Source: Rhodococcus phenolicus
GTDB lineage: Bacteria; Actinomycetota; Actinomycetes; Mycobacteriales; Mycobacteriaceae
NCBI RefSeq assembly: GCF_001646785.1
Contig: NZ_LRRH01000091.1
Location: 1-55,243 of the forward strand
Reading direction: 5' to 3'
DNA: 55,243 nt
In this document: piece by piece, positions 24,295 to 32,437 of the stretch
How positions within the stretch are numbered: position 1 is the stretch's first letter
How the letters are laid out: each line of letters opens with the position of its first letter
Notes under the pieces: model-generated
What the model was told of the DNA's origin: nothing
Database searches by the model: none
Seen by the model: the letters and a program-made list of their open reading frames with translations, nothing else
Made by a program: the position numbers and the translations under genes

Positions 24295-25626
24295 TCAGTG
24301 GACCGGGACGGTCCGGGCACCCAGCTCGGCGAACCGGCGCAGACCCGCCGGATACAACCGCTTGCCGGCGATCAACGCGACAACCGCGACGACATAGACG
24401 AGTGGCGACAGCTGAAGCGCGCCGAGCAGGCCGAGCCGATCCGCGAGAATCCCGATGACGAAGGGGCCCAGCGCGAGTCCGAGCAGATTGTTCGCGACGG
24501 TGAGCGTCCCCATAGCCGAGGCGCGAACCGACGAATGGGTGAGGTTGGCGACCATCGCGGCCGTCGGACCGGACGATCCCGCGGAGAAGAAGGCACCGAT
24601 GCCGAGGAGCACCAACTGGGCGGTGCCCGCGTCGAGACGGAACGCCGCGGTCAGCGACACCAGGGAGATCGCGCAGTAGACGATGGCGGTGGTCCACTTC
24701 CGGGCGATGTCGAGACGTCCGACGCGGTCGGTGATCACGCCGCAGACGACCATGCCGCTGCCGACGAGCAGGACGACGATCGCCGCGGCCACGGCCGCCT
24801 TGCCGGGAGCGAGGCCGTAGTACCGGTTGAAGAAGCTCGGCGTCCACGAGAGCAGGACCGCCGCGGTGAACATCTGCAAGCCACCCCCGGCGTAGGCGCA
24901 CAGCACCGCGGGATTGGTGAACAGGCTCGACACGGGAGCGCGGAAGCCGTCCGGTGCCGCCGCGACGTTCGTGTCGGCAGCGTCGTCGACCGAGTACCGT
25001 GCCAGCTTCCGTTCGCTGACCAGGCAACGGAACAACGCCACGAGGATGAGACCGAACACCGCCATCGCGGCGAACGACCACCGCCAGCTCAGATTCACCG
25101 CGATCACACCGCCGAGCGCGACACCGACGACCGAACCGAACGAGCCCCCGGCCATGAAGGCCCCGCTGAGGGTCGCGTGGAGCCGCGGAGCGAACACGCT
25201 CAGTACCAGGGCGATACCGACACTGCCGTAAGCGGCCTCACCGACTCCGACCAGGAACCGGGCGCCGAGCATCTGCTCGTAGTTGCTCGCCACCGCACAC
25301 AGCAGCGTCGCGACGGACCACAGCACGGCCATGAGCACCAGGCTCCTGACACGGCCCCACCGGTCGGCGAGCAGCGACAGCGGGAGGGTGAGCAACCCGA
25401 CCATCAGCGCGACGATGCTCGTCAGCGATGCGAGCTGCGAATCCGCCAGGCTCCATTCGGATTTGAGAAACGGGAAGACGGCGCTGAGGACCTGCCGCGA
25501 CATGTAGTCGGAGAGCAGCAGTCCGAAGGTGAGGGCGAAGACGATCCACGGGTAGAGCCGTGACCGGGTGCTCGTTCCGACGGCGGGGACGTCGGGAACG
25601 GCGAATGAGGTGGTGTGCAGTCCCAT
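24295..25626 (-). CDS. MFS transporter of the catabolic cluster
   Basis: A 443-residue major facilitator protein with about twelve helices. Signature loops appear at LADRWGRVRSLVLM after the second helix and at ITDRVGRLDIARK after the eighth. It probably imports the acid metabolised by the upstream genes, as similar carriers take up aromatic or short organic acids. The ATG giving MGLHTTSFAV has AGGAG about six bases upstream. It is downstream of the BKACE gene on the same strand, 52 bases apart. Confidence 0.88.
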   Translation of the reverse strand: MGLHTTSFAVPDVPAVGTSTRSRLYPWIVFALTFGLLLSDYMSRQVLSAVFPFLKSEWSLADSQLASLTSIVALMVGLLTLPLSLLADRWGRVRSLVLMAVLWSVATLLCAVASNYEQMLGARFLVGVGEAAYGSVGIALVLSVFAPRLHATLSGAFMAGGSFGSVVGVALGGVIAVNLSWRWSFAAMAVFGLILVALFRCLVSERKLARYSVDDAADTNVAAAPDGFRAPVSSLFTNPAVLCAYAGGGLQMFTAAVLLSWTPSFFNRYYGLAPGKAAVAAAIVVLLVGSGMVVCGVITDRVGRLDIARKWTTAIVYCAISLVSLTAAFRLDAGTAQLVLLGIGAFFSAGSSGPTAAMVANLTHSSVRASAMGTLTVANNLLGLALGPFVIGILADRLGLLGALQLSPLVYVVAVVALIAGKRLYPAGLRRFAELGARTVPVH

Positions 25627-25678
25627 GGGTGCTCCTGGGGAGACGTGTCGGTGGGTGGGGACTCGGGACGAGGGTCGC

Positions 25679-26731
25679 TCAGGAGCGCCCGGTGAAGCCG
25701 ACCTGGCCGGGACGGCGGTTCGGCGCGTAACCGAGCCTGGCGAGAGTTTCGTCGGCGTCCCGGTAGGTCTCGCCGATGCGGTAGATGTCGCGGGCTTCCT
25801 TCCCGGTGGCGACCTCGCGGCCGAGTTCATCGGCAATGCGGACGAGTTGCCGGATCTGCTGGACAGACGTCATCTTCTCGCCCTTGCGTCCCCAGATCGT
25901 GTCCTCGTTGCCGCATCGGGTGTGCAGGCCCATCGCGATGGCCATCGCATTGACGGGAAGCACCGATCGCATGAGGGTTTCAAGGGTCAGGCACGCGCCG
26001 TCGGGGACGCGCTGGATGAAGTTCATGATGTTGTACGGGTTGGGGCCGTCGAAGCCGCCGCCGATACCCACCCAGGTGAGGTTCAGCGGGCCGGTGTAGA
26101 CGCCACGGCGGACGAGTCGCTCGACGGTCTCGAGCTGCGGGATACTCGACAGCTGGAAGTGCGGCTGGATTCCTGCCGCCTGGAGACGGCGCAGGTGCTC
26201 CTCGACCCACTCGGGCCCGGCCGGCACGGTCATCTCACGGTAGGTCGACGCGAGCTCGGGACGTTCCATGGAGGTGCCCGCGATGTCGTCCGCGGTCATC
26301 AGCTCCATGATGTTCATCTGCGAGGTGTTGATCGCGATGGTCACCTGGTCCGGCTTCGGGTCGAGTTCGGCGAGCATGTGCCTCACATCGTCGGACAGCC
26401 ATTTCGCCTCGGCACCTTCACCTTCCGGTGCGAACGAGATGGAACCGCCGACCTGCAGGATCATGTCCGGCACGGCCTCGCGCAGTCCGGCGAGCAGCTC
26501 GTTGAACTTCGACAGGCGCTTGGAGCCCTTGCCGTCGAGTTCCCGGACGTGGATGTGCAGCACCGTGGCCCCGGCTTCGTAGCAGTCCACGGCCTGCTGG
26601 ATGTGCTGGTCCATGGTCAGCGGCAGGTCTTCGGGGAAGTCGGCCGGTTCCCATTCGGGACCGTAGGGCGCGGCGGTGACGACCAGCTTGTCCTGGCACT
26701 CGGGGAACAGGGCATCGTCGTGGAAATGCAT
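25679..26731 (-). CDS. BKACE-family beta-keto acid cleavage enzyme (DUF849)
   Basis: A 350-residue TIM-barrel enzyme. This family cleaves a beta-keto acid with acetyl-CoA, giving acetoacetate and a CoA ester. Zinc-binding histidines are His59 and His61 in VLHIHVRE; the N-terminal strand KLVVTAAPYG holds the place of the first zinc ligand. LTWVGIGGGFDG and GLHTRCGNEDTIWG are further family segments. The substrate group is not assigned, and the first motif differs from the lysine-fermentation enzyme Kce. Carnitine-type members usually sit beside a carnitine dehydrogenase and a thioesterase, which are absent here. The neighbours (dioxygenase, quinone reductase, MFS) suggest a longer pathway. Confidence 0.9.
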   Translation of the reverse strand: MHFHDDALFPECQDKLVVTAAPYGPEWEPADFPEDLPLTMDQHIQQAVDCYEAGATVLHIHVRELDGKGSKRLSKFNELLAGLREAVPDMILQVGGSISFAPEGEGAEAKWLSDDVRHMLAELDPKPDQVTIAINTSQMNIMELMTADDIAGTSMERPELASTYREMTVPAGPEWVEEHLRRLQAAGIQPHFQLSSIPQLETVERLVRRGVYTGPLNLTWVGIGGGFDGPNPYNIMNFIQRVPDGACLTLETLMRSVLPVNAMAIAMGLHTRCGNEDTIWGRKGEKMTSVQQIRQLVRIADELGREVATGKEARDIYRIGETYRDADETLARLGYAPNRRPGQVGFTGRS

Positions 26732-26780
26732 GGGAGGTCTCCATTTTCGGTCTGGGTATCGGTGAGAGGGGGACGAGAGG

Positions 26781-27671
26781 TCAGAAGGGCCGGTCGCCGA
26801 CGATGCCGGCGCGTTCCATCTTGCGTACCGCCGGCCAGTAGTCCTGGACGGCGTAGTGCTGCGTGGAGCGGTTGTCCCAGATTGCGACGCTGTTCCGGGT
26901 CCAGCGCCAGCGCACCTGGTACTCGGGGATCGCCGCCTGGGATGTCAGATACCGCAACAGGTCTCCGGATCCGGGCGCGTAGTCGCTGCCGAAACGGACG
27001 TTCTCGGGGGTGTGGTAGTTGACCAGGTGCGTCGTGAACGAGTTGACGAACAGGATCTTCTCGCCGGTCTCGGGGTGGGTGCGGACCACCGGATGCTCGG
27101 CGTCGGGGAACCGGGCGTGCAGGGCGTGTCGCTCCTCCGTCGACAGTGCCGCACCGAAACTCGACTCGATGCTGTGCCGGGCACGCAGTCGGCCGATCTT
27201 CTCCTTCACCGGGACCGGCAGCCTGCGGTAGGCCTCGGCCATGTTGACCCAGATGGTGTCGCCGCCCACGGGAGGCGTCTCCACGCATCGGAGCACGCAG
27301 CCCATCGGCGGGTTCTCCCGCCACGTGGCGTCGCAGTGGTAGGCGTTCTCGTAGTGCTCGGGTCCGCTGTCGAGATCCTTGTAGATCCGCACCAGGCCGG
27401 GATGATCGGGGTGGCTACCGAGGACGGGATGGTCCTCGAGAGTGCCGAATCGTTCTGCGAGAGCCACATGTTCGGCGCAGCTGATGTCCTGGTCGCGGAA
27501 GAAGAGCACCTTGTGTTCGAGGAGCAGCGCGCGCAGCCGGGCGAACAGTTCTCCGTCGCGGGCGACCTCGCCGAGATCCACACCGGACAGTTCGGCGCCG
27601 ATCGTGGCGGTGAGCCGCTCGACCCGGAAGTCGGTGCGGGTGTCGCCCGTCTGAGGAAGCAGTGCGGTCAT
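26781..27671 (-). CDS. TauD/TfdA-family alpha-ketoglutarate-dependent dioxygenase
   Basis: A 296-residue non-haem iron enzyme. The facial triad is His112 and Asp114 in HCDATW and His272 in STQHYAV; Arg287 in MERAGI should bind alpha-ketoglutarate. The family oxidises carbons next to sulfonate, ether, amine or sulfate groups and often releases them. Length and the N-terminal segment (TATIGAELSGVDL) are as in TauD/TfdA. In this operon it most likely opens the pathway by hydroxylating the imported compound, with BKACE acting on a later keto acid; that order is inference. Confidence 0.92.
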   Translation of the reverse strand: MTALLPQTGDTRTDFRVERLTATIGAELSGVDLGEVARDGELFARLRALLLEHKVLFFRDQDISCAEHVALAERFGTLEDHPVLGSHPDHPGLVRIYKDLDSGPEHYENAYHCDATWRENPPMGCVLRCVETPPVGGDTIWVNMAEAYRRLPVPVKEKIGRLRARHSIESSFGAALSTEERHALHARFPDAEHPVVRTHPETGEKILFVNSFTTHLVNYHTPENVRFGSDYAPGSGDLLRYLTSQAAIPEYQVRWRWTRNSVAIWDNRSTQHYAVQDYWPAVRKMERAGIVGDRPF

Positions 27672-27699
27672 GGGAGTGTCCTTCGGGTTCGTACGGGGG

Positions 27700-28674
27700 T
27701 CAGAGGGTGAAGACCGACGAGCCGATGCTGCGGCCGGATTCGATGTCGCGGTGGGCGCGGACGGCGTCCTCGAGGCCGTACCGCTGGTTGATCTCGATGG
27801 TGATGTCACCCGCGGCGACGTGCGAGAAAAGCTCGCCCGCGAGAGCGGCTCGCTCGACCGGGTCGGCGATGTAGTCCGCCAGCGCGGGGCGGGTCACGTA
27901 CAGCGAGCCCTTGATCGCGAGCTGCATGGCGTCGATCGGCGGGATCGGACCGGACGCCGTGCCGAAGCAGACCAGCAGACCCCGGCGGGCGAGCGAGTCC
28001 AGTGACGTCTCGTAGGTGGTGGCGCCGATGCTGTCGAACACCACCGGAACACCCTTGCCGTCGGTGAGTTCGCGGACGCGGCGGGTCACGTCCTCGCGGG
28101 TGTACAGGATCACCTCGTCGCACCCGTGCGCCCGGGCCACTTCCGCCTTCTCCTCCGTGGAGACGGTGCCGATGACCTTGATACCCAACAGCTTCGCCCA
28201 CTGGGTGAAGATCAGGCCGACACCTCCGGCGGCGGCATGGAGCAGGACCGTCTCGCCTTCCGCGAGCGGCCGGATCCGCCGCAGCAGATACGCGGTGGTG
28301 AGGCCGCGCATCGTCATCGCCGCGGCGGTCTCGAACGAGATCGCGTCGGGCAGGCGGATGAGGTGCCCGGCCGGCATCACGCGTTCGGTGCTGTAGGCGC
28401 CGAGCGGGCTGCCGGTGTAGGTGACGCGGTCGCCGGGCGTGAAACCGTCGACGCCCTGGCCGACCGCCTCGACCACGCCGGCCGCCTCGACGCCCATTCC
28501 CGCAGGAAGAGGGGCCGGATACAGGCCCGTGCGGAAGTAGGTGTCGGCGAAGTTCATCCCCACGGCCTCGTGGCGGATTCGGACCTCGCCCGGCCCGGGG
28601 TCACCGACCTCGACGGCTTCCCAGGTCAGAACCTCGGGGCCACCGATTTCGTAGAAGCGGACTGCTTTCGCCAC
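27700..28674 (-). CDS. Quinone oxidoreductase, NADPH-dependent (zeta-crystallin-like)
   Basis: A 324-residue medium-chain dehydrogenase/reductase without the zinc ligands of alcohol dehydrogenases. The nucleotide-binding motif AAAGGVGL and the quinone-reductase segment NFADTYFRTGLYP are clear. It reduces a quinone or an enone with NADPH. The GTG start has AAGGAGAT five bases upstream. It is first in the minus-strand operon and separated from the divergent AraC gene by 300 bases, which hold the operon's control region. Confidence 0.92.
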   Translation of the reverse strand: MAKAVRFYEIGGPEVLTWEAVEVGDPGPGEVRIRHEAVGMNFADTYFRTGLYPAPLPAGMGVEAAGVVEAVGQGVDGFTPGDRVTYTGSPLGAYSTERVMPAGHLIRLPDAISFETAAAMTMRGLTTAYLLRRIRPLAEGETVLLHAAAGGVGLIFTQWAKLLGIKVIGTVSTEEKAEVARAHGCDEVILYTREDVTRRVRELTDGKGVPVVFDSIGATTYETSLDSLARRGLLVCFGTASGPIPPIDAMQLAIKGSLYVTRPALADYIADPVERAALAGELFSHVAAGDITIEINQRYGLEDAVRAHRDIESGRSIGSSVFTL

Positions 28675-28974
28675 GGTATCTCCTTCGCGGACGCACCTGC
28701 TCGCAGCCGGGCTGCGATCGGCGGGCCGAATTCGGGTGTGTTCGATCCGGTCGCGTGCGGGATCGGCCCCGTGCGCGATCGCGGCACTCACCGGCGCGGA
28801 TTCACGCCCTGTGGGGTGTGCCGGGGACAGGAGGGACGATGTCGCGGTGCGAACCGTGCATCGCGCCTCCTCCCGGCGATTTGTGTGATGTGACTAACAC
28901 TAGAAGCCGCACGCTCTCTATGCTTATCCCTACGGGACATGGTCCTGTTCATCTCGGGACATCGGAGTGACCAC
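28675..28974. promoter_or_regulatory. 300-bp divergent control region of the catabolic operon
   Basis: No gene is seen here. The left two thirds are GC-rich, while the part nearest the AraC gene is relatively AT-rich (TGACTAACACTAGAAG, then TATGCTTATCC, whose TATGCT could be a -10). CGGGACAT occurs twice about 20 bases apart just before the AraC start and could be an activator site. A CRP-like site is listed separately. Confidence 0.45.
28884..28899. promoter_or_regulatory. Possible GlxR/CRP-type site in the catabolic control region
   Basis: TGTGATGTGACTAACA matches TGTGA-N6-TCACA at nine of ten fixed positions. Its location between a catabolic operon and its regulator fits carbon catabolite control by a cAMP-receptor-type protein, but a chance match cannot be excluded. 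Confidence 0.4.
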
Positions 28975-30036
28975 GTGAAACCACTCGCCCGCCATGCGGC
29001 GCTCAACGACTACGTCGACCTCGCGCATTCGGTCGGGCTCGACCCCGCGCGCATGGTCCGTGACGCAGGACTCGATCCCGCCGGCCTGAGCCTCCAGGAC
29101 CGGTGGGTACCGGCATCGGCGATCGCGGGACTCCTGGAGAATTCGGCGGCGGCATCGGGGCGCGAGGACTTCGGTATCGCGCTCGCCGAACTGCGGCGCT
29201 TCTCGAACCTCGGCCCGTTGAGCCTGGTCGTCCGCGAGGAACCCGACGTCCGCAGCGCCGTGAAGATGCTCGTTCACTACGAGCACATGTACAACGAGGC
29301 CCTGAAAACCCGGATCAGCGAGAACGCCGGGATCACGACCCTGCGCGTCGGACTCGACGTGGGTGTTCCCGGCGACTTCCCCCAATCGATCGACCTCGCG
29401 GTCGGGGTGCTGTACCAACTGCTGCTGGGGTTCCTCGGCCGGACCTGGCGGCCGGTGTCGGTCTCGTTCACCCGTCCCGCACCCCGCGATCCCGCTCCCT
29501 ATCGCCGGATGTTCCGGACCGACGTGTTCTTCGGTGAACGGTTCGACGGGATTTCGCTCTACAGCAAGGATCTCGACGCGCCGAACGTCATGTCGGATCC
29601 GCTGCTGCGCCCGTACACCCAGAAGTTCCTCGAGGGAATCGACGCCCGCCGGGACGTGACCACCGCGAGCAGGGTCCGTGACCTGATCGAACTGCTCCTG
29701 CCCACCGGGCGATGCTCGGCCGAGCAGGTCGCCCGGAGCCTGGGGGTCGATCGCCGGACCGTGCACCGCAAACTCGCCGCGGAGGGCCACACGTTCTCCT
29801 CGGTGCTCGAGTCCACCCGCGCCGACCTGGCCTCGCACATGGTGGGAAACACGCGGCACTCGCTGACCGAGGTCTCCGAGCTGCTCGGATTCTCCTCCCC
29901 CGCGAACTTCTCGCGCTGGTTCCGAAATCAGTTCGGCCACAGCCCGAGTCGATGGCGCGCCGCAGCCGGCGGCCTCGGGCCCCCCGAGCCCGCCGCGTCG
30001 TCGTTCGGGCCTGCGCCGGAGTCCGGTATAGGTTGA
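28975..30036 (+). CDS. AraC-family regulator (arabinose-binding-like N-terminus)
   Basis: A 353-residue activator of the type with a long N-terminal ligand domain (residues about 15-200) and a C-terminal pair of HTH motifs. The first HTH is in SAEQVARSLGVDRRTVHRKL, and the second in SLTEVSELLGFSSPANFSRWF, ending with the family signature FGHSPSRWR. GTG was chosen as start because GGAG lies seven bases upstream. The divergent placement suggests that it activates the BKACE-dioxygenase operon in response to the pathway's substrate. It is followed after 29 bases by the carboxyltransferase gene, probably unrelated. Confidence 0.88.
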   Translation: MKPLARHAALNDYVDLAHSVGLDPARMVRDAGLDPAGLSLQDRWVPASAIAGLLENSAAASGREDFGIALAELRRFSNLGPLSLVVREEPDVRSAVKMLVHYEHMYNEALKTRISENAGITTLRVGLDVGVPGDFPQSIDLAVGVLYQLLLGFLGRTWRPVSVSFTRPAPRDPAPYRRMFRTDVFFGERFDGISLYSKDLDAPNVMSDPLLRPYTQKFLEGIDARRDVTTASRVRDLIELLLPTGRCSAEQVARSLGVDRRTVHRKLAAEGHTFSSVLESTRADLASHMVGNTRHSLTEVSELLGFSSPANFSRWFRNQFGHSPSRWRAAAGGLGPPEPAASSFGPAPESGIG

Positions 30037-30065
30037 CGCAAAGAACGACGACAGGTGGAGGCGAC

Positions 30066-31589
30066 GTGGCCGGCAGCAGGATCTCCGCGCAGGAGTTCAT
30101 CGACAGCGTCCTCGACGACGGCAGTTTCGTCTCCTGGGACACAACTCCCGTCGACGTCGGGGCCGACGCGGCGTACCGCGCCGAGCTGGAGCGGGCCGCC
30201 GAACGCTCCGGCGTCGACGAATCGGTGATCACCGGCATCGGCACCGTGCACGGCCGCCCCATCGCGATCATCGCGTGCGAGTTCGCGTTCCTGGCCGGCT
30301 CGATCGGCGTGGCGGCCTCCGAGCGCATCGTCTCGGCGATCGAACGCGCCACGGCCGAAGGGGTACCGCTGCTCGCGTCCCCCACCTCCGGCGGCACCCG
30401 CATGCAGGAGGGCACGCTCGCGTTCGTGCAGATGGTCAAGATCGCCGCGGCGGTCGCCGCGCACAAGGCCGCACATCTGGGTTACCTCGTGTATCTGCGC
30501 AATCCGACGACCGGCGGAGTGTTCGCGTCGTGGGGTTCGCTCGGTCACATCACCGCCGCCGAACCCGGTGCGCTCGTGGGGTTTCTCGGTCCGCGCGTCT
30601 ATCAGGCGCTCTACCACGAGGAATTCCCGGCGGGCGTGCAGACCGCCGAGAATCTGTCCGCGAAAGGCGTGATCGACGGAGTGGTGCCGCTCGAGGCGGT
30701 CCGCCGGCTCGTGCACCGCACCCTGCGGGTCCTGGTCGAGCCGAGCAACCCGGACGAAGGCGCCGCGTCCGCCGTCACCGACATCGATCAGGTGCCGGAC
30801 GTGCCGGCATGGCAGTCGGTGATCCTGTCGCGCCGGCCCGAACGGCCCGGCATCCGGCAACTGCTGCGGCACGCCGCGTCGGCGCAGGTACCGCTGTCCG
30901 GCACCGGGCAGGGTGAGGCCGACAAGACTGTGCTGCTGTCACTCGCCCGATTCCGCGGCGTGTCGTGCGTGCTGTTCGGTCAGGACCGCAGCGGCCAGTC
31001 CGCCGCGCTGACGATGGGACCGGGTGCGCTGCGCGAAGCGCGTCGTGCGATGCGGCTCGCCGACGAGTTGCGGCTGCCGCTGGTGCTGGTCATCGACACC
31101 CTCGGCGCGTCACTGTCGCGGGAAGCCGAGGAGAAGGGCCTCGCACCGGAGATCGCCCGGTGCATCGCCGATCTGGTGACGCTGCCGACGCCGACCGTGT
31201 CGGTGCTGCTCGGCCAGGGCACCGGCGGCGGAGCGCTGGCACTGCTGCCCGCCGACCGTGTGCTGTGCGCGCAGAACGGATGGCTGGCGCCGCTGCCGCC
31301 GGAGGGTGCGAGCGCGATCGTGCACCGCGACACCACTCATGCCCCGCAGATGGCCGCTGCGCAGGGGGTGCGTTCGCGGGATCTGTTGCGCCACGGCATC
31401 GTCGACGGTGTCGTTCCCGAATTCCCGGACGCTGCAGAAGAACCCACCGAGTTCGTGAAGCGGATCGGCGCGGCCGTCGCCGTCGAACTCGGCGGGCTGG
31501 CACGCGAATCCGCCGATGCGAGGTACGCCCGGCGACTCGAGCGTTACCGTCGGCTCGGCCTCCCCGAACACGGATCCGCCGACCGGTAG
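30066..31589 (+). CDS. accD3: Acyl-CoA carboxylase carboxyltransferase, AccD3-like
   Basis: A 507-residue protein with fused beta- and alpha-type carboxyltransferase halves. The first half has GGTRMQEG and GSLGHITAAEPGALVGFLGPRVY; the second has LVIDTLGASLSREAEEKG and QGTGGGALAL. The enzyme class moves a carboxyl group from biotin to an acyl-CoA. It lacks the biotin-carboxylase and biotin-carrier parts, which must be encoded elsewhere. The N-terminal segment DGSFVSWDTTP and the size resemble AccD3 (Rv0904c), and its position in the syntenic block between echA6 and prrA supports that. The GTG start has GGAGG six bases upstream. The true acyl substrate is unknown. Confidence 0.85.
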   Translation: MAGSRISAQEFIDSVLDDGSFVSWDTTPVDVGADAAYRAELERAAERSGVDESVITGIGTVHGRPIAIIACEFAFLAGSIGVAASERIVSAIERATAEGVPLLASPTSGGTRMQEGTLAFVQMVKIAAAVAAHKAAHLGYLVYLRNPTTGGVFASWGSLGHITAAEPGALVGFLGPRVYQALYHEEFPAGVQTAENLSAKGVIDGVVPLEAVRRLVHRTLRVLVEPSNPDEGAASAVTDIDQVPDVPAWQSVILSRRPERPGIRQLLRHAASAQVPLSGTGQGEADKTVLLSLARFRGVSCVLFGQDRSGQSAALTMGPGALREARRAMRLADELRLPLVLVIDTLGASLSREAEEKGLAPEIARCIADLVTLPTPTVSVLLGQGTGGGALALLPADRVLCAQNGWLAPLPPEGASAIVHRDTTHAPQMAAAQGVRSRDLLRHGIVDGVVPEFPDAAEEPTEFVKRIGAAVAVELGGLARESADARYARRLERYRRLGLPEHGSADR

Positions 31590-31608
31590 ACGCGGCGAGA
31601 CCCGCCTC

Positions 31609-32283
31609 TCACCCGCCGGAGGCCGCGACGGCGCCCGCGGTGACGGCGGCGATCATCGCGGCGTTCACCGCGTCGACCGCCCGACGGACCGCGGCCCCGG
31701 CCCACTCGCCGTCGGCGATCTCCTTCGCACGCTGCTTCACGACCCTCTTGTCCGCGTCGGGGAAGATCTTCGGCGCCGCGGAGACGGCCGACAGCAGCGA
31801 AATCAGTGCCGCGGTCCGCGGGGACGGAGTGAGCCCGTCGACCAGCGCGGCGCGGAGTTCGGCGCGCACCCCACGTTCGTGGCTCTCGTCGACCGCGGGC
31901 CAGCGGCGCGTCGGGAACAGACCGAGGATCCGCCCACGGTCCTCGCGCACCCAGCCGCGGTGCACGATCCGCTCGAGCAGCGTGTCCTGCAGACCCTTGG
32001 TGAGTTTCTCGATCGCCGCGGCCGGTTTCATCGGGTTCGCATCGGCGAGCCTGCGGGCGGCGTCCGCGAGCACCGGATCGGCCGGCGCGGGATCCCGGCG
32101 CACCACGAGCCTGCCCTTCCGGACCACGGTGCCGTCGGTGTCGGGCGCGACCGTGCCGGACAACGCGAGCTCGAGCAGCACCGCTCCGGCCAGCACACGG
32201 GGCAACGCACTACCGTCGACGATCGCCTTGCCCGACTCGTCGTCCAGCAGCACCAGCAACAGGTCTTCGGCCAGCAGCATCAT
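31609..32283 (-). CDS. GPP34 (GOLPH3/Vps74-like) family protein
   Basis: A 224-residue soluble helical protein. MLLAEDLLLVLLDDESGK at the start, then LAGAVLLELALSG and ALPRVLAG, are the hallmark of the GPP34 domain, best known from Golgi proteins that bind phosphatidylinositol phosphates. Actinobacterial copies are widespread but of unknown role; membrane or lipid association is possible. It is convergent with the AccD3-like gene and divergent from the acyl-CoA synthetase. A second ATG directly follows the first and could serve instead. Confidence 0.88.
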   Translation of the reverse strand: MMLLAEDLLLVLLDDESGKAIVDGSALPRVLAGAVLLELALSGTVAPDTDGTVVRKGRLVVRRDPAPADPVLADAARRLADANPMKPAAAIEKLTKGLQDTLLERIVHRGWVREDRGRILGLFPTRRWPAVDESHERGVRAELRAALVDGLTPSPRTAALISLLSAVSAAPKIFPDADKRVVKQRAKEIADGEWAGAAVRRAVDAVNAAMIAAVTAGAVAASGG

Positions 32284-32437
32284 GCGTCCACGTTACCGGC
32301 GGTCCCCCGCTCGTCGCCCGATCCGCACCGTCCGGCGCACGGTACGGACGCGGCACCCCGGTAACACACGCTGCGCCGCCCCGGGTCACATAGGGTGTTC
32401 GGCGTCACAGTGCAGTGCGGAGGAAGGACACGATTCG

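Noticed and set aside
30965-32437. A long open frame upstream of the propionyl-CoA synthetase start
   Set aside because: The extension runs over the AccD3-like and GPP34 genes and is low-complexity; the PrpE-like start with a strong ribosome site lies at 32438.
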